The position numbers were made by a program, and so were the translations under genes. 64,000 nt of DNA from Kineococcus aurantiacus (GTDB lineage: Bacteria; Actinomycetota; Actinomycetes; Actinomycetales; Kineococcaceae), in contig NZ_JACCBB010000001.1 of NCBI RefSeq assembly GCF_013409345.1, forward strand, positions 2,108,001 to 2,172,000. Reading direction: 5' to 3'. Position 1 is the first letter of the stretch. Each line of letters begins with the position of its first letter. Below the pieces are notes generated by a model. The model made no database searches. It saw only the letters and a list, made by a program, of their open reading frames with translations, and was not told where the DNA came from. Below, in pieces: positions 34,320 to 43,347 of the stretch.

Positions 34320-35006
34320 GTGAGCACCGTCACCGCTGACGACCGCCTGTCCCGGGAGCACCGCGCCCGCCGCCGGGCCGAGCTGGTCCGGGCCGACCTG
34401 GAGGCGCTGTGGGGGGACGGGCCACCGCCGGGTGCGGACCCCCAGCTGACGTCGCTGGTCGACGGCGTCGCCTTCGACGACGAGCACGGCCGGCGCAGCG
34501 GGCTGCTGGTCCAGGGGGACGCGCTGCCCTTCCACCTGCTGGTGCGGTTGCTGGTGACGAGCCCGGTCGGTGACGCCGTGCTCGGGGAGCTGTCGGCGGA
34601 GCTGCGGGCCCGCGTCGACCTGGCGGCGGCCGCGGTGGACCCGGGGGCCGCGGTGACGTGGGCCGCGACCCGGGGGCTGCCGCGGATGCCGTCGGGGGCC
34701 TTCGCGGTGCGCATGGACCTGCGGGTCGTCGACGTCGACGAGCGGGTCAGCGGGTTGCTGGGCCTGTCCGCCCGGCAGCGCCGGATGACGTGGGAGGAGG
34801 CGCTGGGCCCGGTGCACCCCGAGGACCGGGAGCGGCTGACCGGCGCGGCGCGCGAGTCGATCCGGCGGACCGGGTCGCTGAGCTCCCGGTTCCGCGTCGT
34901 GCACCCGGACGGGAGCGTGCACTGGCTCTCGACGGTCGGGCACGCCCTGGAGGGCGCGGACGGGGGGACCGACCAGGTCGTCGGGTTCACGATGCCCAGC
35001 CCGTGA
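34320..35006 (+). CDS. PAS-domain protein
   Basis: About 228 residues. The C-terminal ~110 residues are a PAS fold (PVHPEDRERLTGAAR, RFRVVHPDGSVHWLSTVGHA), as in PAS_3 sensors. The N-terminal half is Ala/Leu-rich and helical with no recognised domain. No output domain is present, so it is either a partner sensor or an orphan. The start is uncertain: GTG 34320, GTG 34305 and ATG 34281 are all in frame. It converges with the LuxR-type gene. Confidence 0.65.
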   Translation: MSTVTADDRLSREHRARRRAELVRADLEALWGDGPPPGADPQLTSLVDGVAFDDEHGRRSGLLVQGDALPFHLLVRLLVTSPVGDAVLGELSAELRARVDLAAAAVDPGAAVTWAATRGLPRMPSGAFAVRMDLRVVDVDERVSGLLGLSARQRRMTWEEALGPVHPEDRERLTGAARESIRRTGSLSSRFRVVHPDGSVHWLSTVGHALEGADGGTDQVVGFTMPSP

Positions 35007-35026
35007 GGGCCGCGCTCAGGTGGTGC

Positions 35027-35428
35027 TCAGGTGATGAGGCCGTCCTGGCGCGCGAGGGAGGCGGCCGCCGCGGAGGACCGGACCCCGTACTTGCGGCGGA
35101 CCGCCGCCAGGTGCTGGGCGACGGTGTTGGCGGCCAGGCCGAGGCGCTCGGCGACGACGGAGCCGGGGCAGCCGTCGGCGACGAGCTGCAGGACCTCCTG
35201 CTCGCGGGCGGTGAGGGTGACGTCGGGGCGCCCCGGGGTGCGGCTGCGCTCGGCGTCCTCCAGGGCGCGGTAGCGGTCCTCGGCGACGAGGACGAACCGG
35301 TTGCCGGTCTCGTCCTCGACGATCACGCGGCGTTCACCCTCGGCGACGGTGCGCAGGACGTCGCCCCACCAGTCGGTCCGGACCCTGACGCTGTCGCCGT
35401 CCACGATCGCCACGTCGTCGCGCTCCAT
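35027..35428 (-). CDS. Small LuxR-type HTH regulator
   Basis: 133 residues. A short N-terminal beta-rich part (GDSVRVRTDWWGDVLRTVAEG) precedes the LuxR HTH: LTAREQEVLQLVADGCPGSVVAERL with NTVAQHLAAVRRKYGVRSS. No receiver domain is present, so it is not a classical response regulator. ATG 35428 is chosen over an upstream in-frame start. Upstream sequence to 35551 holds no gene and probably the promoters. Confidence 0.75.
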   Translation of the reverse strand: MERDDVAIVDGDSVRVRTDWWGDVLRTVAEGERRVIVEDETGNRFVLVAEDRYRALEDAERSRTPGRPDVTLTAREQEVLQLVADGCPGSVVAERLGLAANTVAQHLAAVRRKYGVRSSAAAASLARQDGLIT

Positions 35429-35551
35429 CTGCCGCTGCTCCCTCGGTCGCCTCGTCTCGACGAACGTCCACCTCGCGGCGGCGCCCCCGCCCGGACGCAC
35501 CGGAGGGGTGGCCCAGGTGAGTGAGCCTTCACCGAGTTTCCCACACGGTGA

Positions 35552-37015
35552 TCAGATTGCAACCCTCCGTCGAAAGTACTTCGCCACAGCCACCGTCAGG
35601 ACCAGCGCCCCCCACGCCACCCACGGACCCACCTCGCGCCGGTACCCCAGCGTCAGCGCCTCCACGGCCGGGCTCATGCCGTCGACCAGGCCGGGCACGT
35701 ACGCCAGCCCCAGCAGCGTCAGCCGCCCCGCCAGCACCCCCGTCAGCGCACCCGCGGCACCCCCGCCGCCCCCGGCACCCCCGGCACCCCCGGCGCGCGC
35801 GGCGGGCGGCGGGACGAGGACGAGCGCCAGCGGCCCCCACAGCAGCAGGTCGTACCAGGGCAGCTCGTACGCCGCCCCCAGCAGGTACCCCGCCGCCAGG
35901 ACCGCCGTCACGCCCGCCGCGCGCTCCAGCTCCCCGCCGCGCACCAGCAGCGGCCACCACAGCACCGCCACCACGGCGACCACCAGGACCATCCCCGGCA
36001 GCAGCAGCCCGCGCGGCATCCCCGCCTCCACCAGCGGCCGCCACACCGTGGCCAGCGAGACGTAGCGGCTCGCCGTGCGCGTCTGGTCGTAGACGTGGGC
36101 ACCGGCCCACGCGTGGGCGGGCACCAGGACGACCAGCGCGCCCGCCGCGCCGCGCAGCAGCCACCCGGGGGTGCACCGCCGCGCCGCGACGGCCGCCACC
36201 ACGACCCCCACCGCCACCGCCCCGTAGGGCGCCTTCGTCCCCACCGCCACCGCCAGCGCCAGACCCGCCGCGACCGGGCGGTCCCGCGCCAGCAGCAGCA
36301 CCGCGACCGCGGCCGCCCCCGCCAGGACGTCGGCGTGCGCGCCGCCCAGCCCCACCGTCAGCAGCAGCGGGTTCGCCGTCCACAGCACGTCGAACCGGGC
36401 CCGCGCCGCACCCTCCAGCCGGCGCCGGGCCAGCCACGCCACGAGCGCCCACGCCGCCAGCAGCAGGACCTGCCACGCCCACACCGTCGTGCGCACCGAC
36501 GTCCCGCCCACCAGCGACGTCGCCGCCATGAGCAGCCCCCCGACCGGGCCGTACACCGACGTCGTCGACCGCCACGGGTCCCGGACGGCGGACGCGACGG
36601 GGTCGGTCCCGCCCGCGAAGGCGTCGGGGGCCTGGGCGTACGGGTCCCCGCCCAGCGCCGCGATCCGGCCGTAGGCGGCGTAGCTGAGGTGGTCGGCCGA
36701 CCCCACGGGCGGCAGGGACGTCAGGACCAGCGCGCCGGCGGCGGCCAGCAGCAGGGCGCGGCGGGGACGCCAGCCGCGGCCCAGGGCCCGCAGCCCCGCG
36801 GCCAACGCCGCCCCGCCGGACAGGACCGCCACCGCCAGCAGGGCCGTGACCGTCGCCGACGACGGCGCCCGGCCCAGGTCGAACGAGCCGAACCCGGCCC
36901 CCAGGTCCGGCACGGCCGCCGAGGGCCCCAGCACCGCGACCACGGCCCAGCACAGCAGGCACGCGGCGGCGCAGGCGGTGGCCCAGCGCGCCGGGCGGAC
37001 GGCGGGATCGGTCAA
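35552..37015 (-). CDS. GT-C type glycosyltransferase (polyprenol-phosphate mannosyltransferase MptB-like)
   Basis: 487 residues with about twelve hydrophobic segments. The extracytoplasmic loop motif SADHLSYAAYGRIAALGGDPY and VYGPVGGLLMAATSLVGG are typical of actinobacterial polyprenol-phosphomannose-dependent alpha-mannosyltransferases, which build lipomannan or mannosylated glycans. A low-complexity Gly/Ala stretch lies near residue 400. It starts four bases after the stop of a family 2 glycosyltransferase gene, with which it forms a unit. Confidence 0.75.
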   Translation of the reverse strand: MTDPAVRPARWATACAAACLLCWAVVAVLGPSAAVPDLGAGFGSFDLGRAPSSATVTALLAVAVLSGGAALAAGLRALGRGWRPRRALLLAAAGALVLTSLPPVGSADHLSYAAYGRIAALGGDPYAQAPDAFAGGTDPVASAVRDPWRSTTSVYGPVGGLLMAATSLVGGTSVRTTVWAWQVLLLAAWALVAWLARRRLEGAARARFDVLWTANPLLLTVGLGGAHADVLAGAAAVAVLLLARDRPVAAGLALAVAVGTKAPYGAVAVGVVVAAVAARRCTPGWLLRGAAGALVVLVPAHAWAGAHVYDQTRTASRYVSLATVWRPLVEAGMPRGLLLPGMVLVVAVVAVLWWPLLVRGGELERAAGVTAVLAAGYLLGAAYELPWYDLLLWGPLALVLVPPPAARAGGAGGAGGGGGAAGALTGVLAGRLTLLGLAYVPGLVDGMSPAVEALTLGYRREVGPWVAWGALVLTVAVAKYFRRRVAI

Positions 37016-37019
37016 GGGC

Positions 37020-37769
37020 TCAGCGGGCGAGGCGGCGCAGCGCGTCCACGACCCGGCGGCGGCCCAGCGCGCGGGCCACGTCGCGGTACTGCGCGGCGCG
37101 GTGCAGCTGGGCGCGCAGGTCCTTGCCCGTCACCCGGTGGTGCAGGTCGCAGGGCACCTCCACGACGCGGAACCCCGCGCGCAGCAGGTCGATCGTCAGG
37201 GCCGTCTCCACGCCCCACCCCGGAGCCAGCGGCAGCGCGGCCTCGAACGCGGCCCGCGTCAGGCAGCGCATCCCCGACAGCGGCTGCTGCGGGGACCAGC
37301 CCGCCGCGGCGACCGTCCCGCGCCGGGCCAGGCCCACCACGAGCCCCCGCCCGCCACCCGCGGTGGCCTGCGGGGGCAGCACCGCGATCGTCATGTCGGC
37401 CTCACCGGCCAGCACGGGCACCGTCAGGGGCTCGGTCCGCACGGCGCTGTCGGCCAGGTCGGCGTCGACGAACAGCAGCGGCCGGGCCCGCACGCCCGGG
37501 CGCGGGAGGGCGCGCTCGCGCTCGGCCACGGCCCGCGCGCCGGTCCGCATCGCGGCGGCCTTGCCCCGGTTGCGGGCGTGGGCGACGACGAGGGCCCCGG
37601 CGTCGCGGGCGACCTTCGCCGTCAGGTCCGCCGAACCGTCGTCGACGACCACGACGACGTCCACGACGGGCAGCGAGGACACCGCCCGCACGGTCGCGGC
37701 GATGCGCTCCTGCTCGTCCTTGGCCGGGATCACGACCGCGACGGTCGGGGACGGGCGCAGCGCGGGCAC
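37020..37769 (-). CDS. Family 2 glycosyltransferase
   Basis: 249 residues with a GT-A fold: VAVVIPAKDEQERIAATVRA, then VVVVVDDGSADLT and the metal motif LLFVDADLAD. It uses a nucleotide-sugar donor, for example to form polyprenol-phosphate sugars of the kind the adjacent GT-C enzyme uses as donor, although that link is inference. No membrane anchor is seen. ATG 37769. Confidence 0.85.
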   Translation of the reverse strand: MPALRPSPTVAVVIPAKDEQERIAATVRAVSSLPVVDVVVVVDDGSADLTAKVARDAGALVVAHARNRGKAAAMRTGARAVAERERALPRPGVRARPLLFVDADLADSAVRTEPLTVPVLAGEADMTIAVLPPQATAGGGRGLVVGLARRGTVAAAGWSPQQPLSGMRCLTRAAFEAALPLAPGWGVETALTIDLLRAGFRVVEVPCDLHHRVTGKDLRAQLHRAAQYRDVARALGRRRVVDALRRLAR

Positions 37770-37779
37770 GGCCGCGACG

Positions 37780-39915
37780 CTAGCGCAGCCGCAGTCCCAG
37801 GACCGTGACGTCGTCGTCCACCGCGGTGTCGGGGTCCCCCACCATGCGCCGCACGAGCGTCTCGACGACCTGCACCGGCTCCTCGCGGGCGCTCTCGCGG
37901 AAGTGCTCCAGCACCTCCTCCAGCCCCTGCGTCAGCGACCGCTCCCGCGTCTCGACGAGGCCGTCGGAGAACACGACGAGGGCGCTGCCGGGGGCCAGCC
38001 GCACGTCGAGGACGTCGGTGCGGGCGTCGCCGCCCACCCCGACCGGCAGCCCGGGCGGGACGTCGAGGTAGTGCGGGCCCCCGCTGCACGTCAGCGGGGG
38101 CAGGTGCCCGGCGCTGGCCGCCAGCAGGTGGCCGTCGCGGGACAGGACGCCGTAGAAGATCGTCACGAGGTCCTCCCCGCCGCCGGCCGCCGCGAGCGCG
38201 TCCAGCCCGCGCAGGACGGCCGCGGGGTGGGGGTCGACGAGGGCGAGGGTGCGGACCTGGGTGCGGACCTCGCCCATGACGGTCGCGGCCCGCGCGCCGC
38301 GGCCCATGACGTCGCCGAGCACGACGGCCACCCGGTCCACCCCGCCGGGGCCGGGCAGCGGGATGATCTCGGCCCAGTCGCCGCCGACCTCCACGCCCGC
38401 GCTCGTCGTGGCGACGCGGTGCGCGCTCAGCCACTCCACGGGCGGCAGCGGCCCGGGGCGCAGCGCCTCGGCCAGCACGGTCGCGGTGGCGCGCTGCTGC
38501 TGCAGCAGCTGCACCCGGTCCAGGGCGCCCGTGGCCTGCCGCGCGAACGTCAGGAGGAACTCGCGGTCCTCCTCGTCCTGGGCCTCGACCTCGGTGAAGC
38601 CCAGCGTGAGGGCCCCCAGCCACCGGGTCCGCGACGCCAGCGGCAGCACGGCCCACGACGTCTCCCCCTGCGCGGCGGCGGCCTCGAAGAAGGGCCGGAC
38701 GGGGGCGGGCAGGGCCGCGACACCGGCCGGGCCCACGGGGAAGACGCCCCGCTCCCCGGCCACCGCGACGAGGTCGTCGGTGGACAGCTCGGGCAGGTCC
38801 AGGGACTCGCGGGTGCCGTCGCCGAGCATCCGGTGCAGCCGCAGCACCGGGTCGCCCTGGCCCTCGACGACCGCGAGCGTGCCGCGGACGGCCCCGGCCC
38901 CCTCCAGGCAGGCGTGCAGGACGGCGTCGAGGACCTGCGGGTACGTCGTCGCCGTCGCCAGGGCGGCCGTCAGGGCGTTCAGGGTCCGGGTGCGACGGCG
39001 GGCCCGGACGCGCTCGGTGACGTCGTCGAGCGAGCCGACCCACTCGACGACCTCGGAGGTGGGGTCGGTGGGGTCGGCCAGCACGGGCACGGCGACGGCG
39101 GAGATCCACCGCCAGCCCGTGGTGCCGCGCACGCGCACCCGGAAGCGGGCCGCGGACCGGTCGCGGACGGAGTCGTAGAAGGTCTCCAGGACGCCGGGGA
39201 GGTCGTCGGGGTGGACGTCGCGCTGCCACTCCTTGCCGGTGACCGAGGGCCGTCCCGTCAGCGCCGCCCAGCCCGGCATGGGGCTGGTGATCCCCACGCC
39301 CGGCGTCGCGGTGAAGACGTCGACGGAGCCCAGCTCGGCCAGGGTGCGGTAGCGGCGGGCCGAGCGGCGGGCCTCCTCCAGCAGCCGGGCCCGCTCGACG
39401 GCGAGGGCGCACTGCCCGGCGAGGGTGGCGGCGAAGACCTGCTCCTGCGCGTCGAGCGACCCCTCGCGGCCGAACCCGAAGCGCAGGACGCCGACGAGCC
39501 GGCCGCGCGCGACCAGCGGGTACATGGCCCAGGAGTGCTCGCCGAGGTCGAGGACGCTGGCGTTCAGCCCCTGCGCCGGGCCGCCGAAGCGGGCGGTCAG
39601 CTCGGCGCGGTCGCGCAGCAGCACCGGGGTGAGGGTCCGGGCGGCCTCGGCGCTGGGGGTGGCGGAGTCGAGCGGGACGTCCCGGCCGGTGCCGAGGCCG
39701 GCGAGGTCGTCCTCGTGGGGGACCTGCGGGACCAGGACGGTGCCGGTCTCGTCGAGCAGGGCGATGCCGCAGGTGCTGGTGCGCAGCACGTCGCGGCCGG
39801 TGCGCAGGACGGCGGTGACGGCGTCGCGCACGTCGAGGGCGGCGGCCAGTTCGGCGGCGGTCCGCTGCAGCAGGTCCAGGGGCAGGGCGCGCGGCGCGGA
39901 CGTGGGGGTGTCCAC
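37780..39915 (-). CDS. GAF/PAS sensor SpoIIE-type protein phosphatase (PP2C)
   Basis: 711 residues: a GAF domain at about 15-165, a PAS domain at about 190-310, a second GAF at about 320-480, and a C-terminal PP2C/SpoIIE phosphatase with metal-binding motifs GGDWAEIIPL, VVLGDVMGRGARAA, VVFSDGLVE and DDVTVLGLRL. Such proteins dephosphorylate anti-anti-sigma (STAS) proteins in partner-switching systems. The RsbW-like ATPase gene lies 145 nt upstream on the same strand, so the two may form a module. No STAS protein is nearby. Confidence 0.9.
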   Translation of the reverse strand: MDTPTSAPRALPLDLLQRTAAELAAALDVRDAVTAVLRTGRDVLRTSTCGIALLDETGTVLVPQVPHEDDLAGLGTGRDVPLDSATPSAEAARTLTPVLLRDRAELTARFGGPAQGLNASVLDLGEHSWAMYPLVARGRLVGVLRFGFGREGSLDAQEQVFAATLAGQCALAVERARLLEEARRSARRYRTLAELGSVDVFTATPGVGITSPMPGWAALTGRPSVTGKEWQRDVHPDDLPGVLETFYDSVRDRSAARFRVRVRGTTGWRWISAVAVPVLADPTDPTSEVVEWVGSLDDVTERVRARRRTRTLNALTAALATATTYPQVLDAVLHACLEGAGAVRGTLAVVEGQGDPVLRLHRMLGDGTRESLDLPELSTDDLVAVAGERGVFPVGPAGVAALPAPVRPFFEAAAAQGETSWAVLPLASRTRWLGALTLGFTEVEAQDEEDREFLLTFARQATGALDRVQLLQQQRATATVLAEALRPGPLPPVEWLSAHRVATTSAGVEVGGDWAEIIPLPGPGGVDRVAVVLGDVMGRGARAATVMGEVRTQVRTLALVDPHPAAVLRGLDALAAAGGGEDLVTIFYGVLSRDGHLLAASAGHLPPLTCSGGPHYLDVPPGLPVGVGGDARTDVLDVRLAPGSALVVFSDGLVETRERSLTQGLEEVLEHFRESAREEPVQVVETLVRRMVGDPDTAVDDDVTVLGLRLR

Positions 39916-40060
39916 GCAACTGCCTCCCGCTCGGTCCAGACCGGCTCGTCACCGGGTGGTGACCTGACGGTAGCCGACCGAGCGCGGGCAGTGCCTGGGC
40001 GCGGGCTGGGGGTGGGCCGTCCGGGTGACCCCGGCGCGCGGGGGCGTCAGGGCTGAGGCG

Positions 40061-40510
40061 TCAGTGGGGGTGGTGGCGCGTGGGACCGCCGAAGGAGGCC
40101 CACACGGTGCGGCTGAGGTCGGAGAGGTTCTCCACGACGCCCCACTCGTCCGCGAGGCCGGCGACGATGAGCAGCCCCCGGCCGCTGGTGTCCGAGTTGC
40201 CCGCCGTGCGGGCCGCCACGGCCCGGCCCGGGGAGCCGCCGTCGGTCACGGCGATCTCCACGTGCGGGGGCGCCTCGGGCGTCACCTCGCACTGGACGTG
40301 GATCGCGCCGTCGCCCAGCGGGCGGGCGTGCCGCACGGCGTTGCCGACGATCTCGGACAGCACGATCTCGATCTCGGCGGTGGCCATCTCGTCCAGGCCC
40401 GCCCCGTCGAGGACCGAGCGCACCACGTGCCTGGCCCGGGGGACGGACGCCGCGTCGTGCGCGAACGTCGCCCAGTGCGTGGCCGGCACCGGCCGGGCTC
40501 CCGTCGGCAT
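40061..40510 (-). CDS. RsbW-like ATP-binding protein upstream of the SpoIIE phosphatase
   Basis: 149 residues: N-box EIVLSEIVGNAVRHA, G1 region EIAVTDGGSPG, G2 region TSGRGLLIVAGLADEWGV, end RTVWASFGG. Serine kinase/anti-sigma type. ATG 40510 follows GAAG. It lies just upstream of the SpoIIE-type phosphatase gene in the same direction; kinase and phosphatase would oppose each other on a STAS partner that is not encoded here. Confidence 0.85.
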   Translation of the reverse strand: MPTGARPVPATHWATFAHDAASVPRARHVVRSVLDGAGLDEMATAEIEIVLSEIVGNAVRHARPLGDGAIHVQCEVTPEAPPHVEIAVTDGGSPGRAVAARTAGNSDTSGRGLLIVAGLADEWGVVENLSDLSRTVWASFGGPTRHHPH

Positions 40511-40597
40511 CTTCAAGTCTTCCCCTCCAGCGCGCTGACGCTGCACCGGTACCCGGGGCCCCGGGAGGTCAAACCTGCGACCACCCGCACGGGCGAA

Positions 40598-40622
40598 CCG
40601 CCCCGGCGGGACCCCGGGGCGG
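40598..40622 (-). terminator. 9-bp stem-loop after the rhodanese gene
   Basis: CCGCCCCGG (40598-40606) and CCGGGGCGG (40614-40622) flank a 7-nt loop, eight bases past the rhodanese stop. Confidence 0.6.
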
Positions 40623-40629
40623 GGCCGGG

Positions 40630-40977
40630 TCAGCGGACGAAGGGCTCCTGACCGGACTCCGAGACCATGGCCCGGCCCGCCGCCGACCACGCCGACATCC
40701 CGCCGTCCACGTTCACCGCGTCGTACCCGTTGCGCTGCAGCCACTCGGCGGTGCGCCGCGAGCGCCCGCCCGAGCGGCACACGATGTGCAGCTCCCCCTG
40801 CGGCAGGTCCTGCAGCCGCTGCGGGACCTGACCCATCGGGATGTGCAGGGCCGAGGGGATGTGCCCGGCGGCCCACTCGTCGTCCTCGCGGACGTCGATG
40901 ATCACCGCGTCCTCGGCGAGGTCGGTCACCGTCGTGGTGGGGACGCCGTCGACGTCGAAGGTGCGCGAGTCGCTCAT
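40630..40977 (-). CDS. Rhodanese-like domain protein
   Basis: 115 residues, single rhodanese domain. The active loop is HIVCRSGGRSRRTA with the catalytic cysteine, preceded by VIIDVREDDEWAAGHI and followed by DAVNVDGGMSAWSAAG. It transfers sulfane sulfur to a thiophilic acceptor. Stands alone between the RsbW-like gene and the repeat element. ATG 40977. Confidence 0.9.
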   Translation of the reverse strand: MSDSRTFDVDGVPTTTVTDLAEDAVIIDVREDDEWAAGHIPSALHIPMGQVPQRLQDLPQGELHIVCRSGGRSRRTAEWLQRNGYDAVNVDGGMSAWSAAGRAMVSESGQEPFVR

Positions 40978-41057
40978 GGGCCGAGCCTACGGCCGGGCGC
41001 GCCGCCGCGCGCCGCCCCGCCACCGCCGCCACCGCTCCTCCCCTCCCCCGACCTCGC

Positions 41058-41127
41058 GGTGATCGAGCACTTCGGTGATCAAGCACTTGTGGACAGGAGT
41101 GCTTGATCACCGAAGTGCTTGATCACC
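41058..41127. repeat. Palindromic repeat, copy 2 (GGTGATCAAGCACT family)
   Basis: The left arm (41058-41087) and right arm (41098-41127) are near-perfect complements over 30 bp with a 10-nt loop TGTGGACAGG. Each arm consists of two tandem copies of a 14-mer (GGTGATCRAGCACT). It shares the 14-mer and the GTGGAC loop with 25401-25453. C/T-rich sequence lies to the left and G-rich sequence to the right. Confidence 0.85.
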
Positions 41128-41180
41128 GGGGGTGGGTCGGGGGGTGGGGCGAGGGTGAGGGTTGGGCGGGGCGGGGTGGG

Positions 41181-43220
41181 TCAGGGGGTGAGCTCGGCGG
41201 GCAGCGCGCGGGCGTGCAGCACCACCATCGCGCTGACCGCGCGCGTCAGGCTCACGTACAGCCGCCGCAGGCCCGTCCGCTCGTCCGGTTCCCCCGCGAC
41301 GATCGCGGCCGGTTCCACGACGACCACCCGGTCGAACTCCAGCCCCTTCACCAGGCCCGCCGGGACGAGCGAGACCCGCGGCTGCGTCTCCTGCGGGTCG
41401 TCGAGCCGGGAGAAGCCGACCCCGGCGGCGGTCAGGGCGGCGGCGGTCGCGTCGGCGTGCGCGGCCGCCACGACGACCCCGACCGACCCCTCCAGGTCCA
41501 GCAGCTGCCGCGTGACGTCCGCCGCCCGCGCGACGGGGTCGGCGACCTCGACGACCTCCAGCAGCCCCGGGTCCTCCCGGACCGACCTCGGCACCGTGAG
41601 GTCGGGGGCGATGCGCGGCAGCAGCCGCGCCGCGTAGTCGATGACGGCCGACGGCACGCGGAAGCCGCGGTCCAGGACCTCCAGGGACCCGTCGGGCTTG
41701 CCGAGGTGGGCGAGCACGTCCTCCCAGCTGCGCGCCGACCACGGCGTCGTCCCCTGCGCGATGTCGCCCAGGACCGTGGCCGCGCCCGTCGAGCAGCGGC
41801 GGCCGACCGCCCGCAGCTGCATGGCCGACAGGTCCTGCGCCTCGTCGAGCACGACGTGCGCGCGCGAGGGCGTGCGGTGCAGCTGGTCGGCGACCTCGTC
41901 GAGCAGCACGGCGTCGGCCGCGGTCCACTTCGCCGCCCCCGCCGTGCGCGGCGGCGCCGGCCACAGCAGCAGGTCCCGTTCGGCCCCGGTGAGCACGTCC
42001 TGCGAGCTGGCGGTGAGGAACTCCCGGTCCGACAGCAGCCGGAACAGCACCTTCGCCGCGTCCTGCGCGGGCATGAGCGCCTTGACGGCCCGCTTGACCT
42101 CCGCGCTGCGCGCGACCGCGTCCTGCACGACGTCGTCGGGCGAGTCCCCGGCCGCCTCCAGCAGCTGCAGCACGGCGTGCGCGAGGCGCTGCGGCAGGAG
42201 GTTGCGCGCCGCCTCGTAGCGGATCCCGCGCGTCGTGAGCTCGTCGAGGAGCTCGCGCACGAGGTACCCCGGGACCCGCCAGCGCCGCGACCCCCGGGTC
42301 ACGACGACGGCCCCGGCCTCCAGCACCCGCGCCGGGTCCCCCACGGCCGACCACACGGCGCGGCGCAGGACCTCCGCCATCCGGCCGTCGCCCTTCAGAG
42401 TCGCCACGGCGGCGGGTTCCTCGGCGCGGACGCGCACCTCCTTGCGGCCGTCGGCGGCGACGGTGAGCAGCTCGGCGACGGTGCGCTGCTCGACCTCGAC
42501 CTCGCCCAGGGCGGGCAGGACCGCGGAGATGTGCGTGAGGAAGGCGCGGTTGGGGCCGATGACGAGGACCCCCTGGCGCGTGAGGCGCTCGCGGTGCGCG
42601 TAGAGCAGCCACGCCGCGCGGTGCAGGCCGACGGCCGTCTTCCCCGTGCCGGGGGCGCCCTGCACGCACACCGTCGTCTGCGCGTCGGCGCGCACGAGGG
42701 CGTCCTGCTCGGGCTGGATGGTGGCGACGATGTCGCGCATGGGGCCCGACCGGGGCCGCTCGATCTCGCGGGCCAGGATGGCGCTGGCGGTGTCGGCCTC
42801 GTCGGCGTCGAGGAGGTGCTCGTCCTCGTAGGCCGTCAGCCGGCCCTCCTCCACGCCGAAGCGGCGCCGCAGCCGGACGCCCGCGCGGGCGTCGCGGGTG
42901 GCGCGGTAGAACCCGCGGGAGACGTCGGCGCGCCAGTCGACGACGACGGGGTCGCCCGCGGAGTCGGTGACGTGCCGGCGGCCGATGTGCAGGGACTCGC
43001 CGCCGTCGTGGTCGGTGCGGCCGAAGAACAGGGTGCTGGCCGGGTCGTCGACGAGGCTGGCCGCGCGGCGGTGCAGGGTCCAGGCCAGGGCCTCGTCGGC
43101 GAGGGCGTCCCCGCCGTCGGGGACCAGGGACAGGGTGTGCTCGCGCATCCGGGTCAGTTCGGCCCGGGCGCGGTCGAGGTGGGCCTGCTCGGCGGTCAGG
43201 ACGGGGTCGGGTGCGGGCAC
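41181..43220 (-). CDS. HelD-like superfamily 1 helicase/RNA polymerase-associated motor
   Basis: 679 residues. Walker A is VQGAPGTGKTAVGLHR, Walker B/motif II VLDEAQDLSAMQ, motif III LGDIAQGTTPW, and motifs V-VI VKGLEFDRVVVVEP and RRLYVSLTRAVSAM. The ~200-residue N-terminal coiled-coil-like part (EQAHLDRARAELTRM) and size fit HelD/HelR rather than UvrD. Family knowledge: HelD frees RNA polymerase from DNA; in streptomycetes HelR gives rifamycin tolerance. GTG 43220 has GGAGG close upstream. The region in front holds a palindrome and a stem-loop. Confidence 0.85.
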   Translation of the reverse strand: MPAPDPVLTAEQAHLDRARAELTRMREHTLSLVPDGGDALADEALAWTLHRRAASLVDDPASTLFFGRTDHDGGESLHIGRRHVTDSAGDPVVVDWRADVSRGFYRATRDARAGVRLRRRFGVEEGRLTAYEDEHLLDADEADTASAILAREIERPRSGPMRDIVATIQPEQDALVRADAQTTVCVQGAPGTGKTAVGLHRAAWLLYAHRERLTRQGVLVIGPNRAFLTHISAVLPALGEVEVEQRTVAELLTVAADGRKEVRVRAEEPAAVATLKGDGRMAEVLRRAVWSAVGDPARVLEAGAVVVTRGSRRWRVPGYLVRELLDELTTRGIRYEAARNLLPQRLAHAVLQLLEAAGDSPDDVVQDAVARSAEVKRAVKALMPAQDAAKVLFRLLSDREFLTASSQDVLTGAERDLLLWPAPPRTAGAAKWTAADAVLLDEVADQLHRTPSRAHVVLDEAQDLSAMQLRAVGRRCSTGAATVLGDIAQGTTPWSARSWEDVLAHLGKPDGSLEVLDRGFRVPSAVIDYAARLLPRIAPDLTVPRSVREDPGLLEVVEVADPVARAADVTRQLLDLEGSVGVVVAAAHADATAAALTAAGVGFSRLDDPQETQPRVSLVPAGLVKGLEFDRVVVVEPAAIVAGEPDERTGLRRLYVSLTRAVSAMVVLHARALPAELTP

Positions 43221-43269
43221 GGTTCCTCCAGGGATCGGCGGTCGATTCTGCCGGAACCGCTGCACGACA

Positions 43270-43279
43270 ACAACGTTGT
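43270..43279. promoter_or_regulatory. ACAACGTTGT palindrome in front of the HelD-like gene
   Basis: A perfect 10-bp palindrome in an otherwise GC-rich region, 50 nt before the start of the HelD-like gene and 155 nt before the divergent lipoprotein gene. Possibly an operator. Confidence 0.35.
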
Positions 43280-43287
43280 GATCAGCG

Positions 43288-43347
43288 AGGGGTTCGCGGG
43301 AGGATGTCCGTGGTGGAACCCGGCGAGGCCGGTCCCCGCGAAACCCT
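43288..43347. other. Long stem-loop in the HelD/SSI-lipoprotein intergenic region
   Basis: AGGGGTTCGCGGG (43288-43300) and CCCGCGAAACCCT (43335-43347) pair over 13 bp with one mismatch. They enclose an inner ACCCGGC/GCCGGT hairpin. It may be a leader structure of the plus-strand lipoprotein gene that starts 87 nt downstream, or of the divergent gene. Confidence 0.4.
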
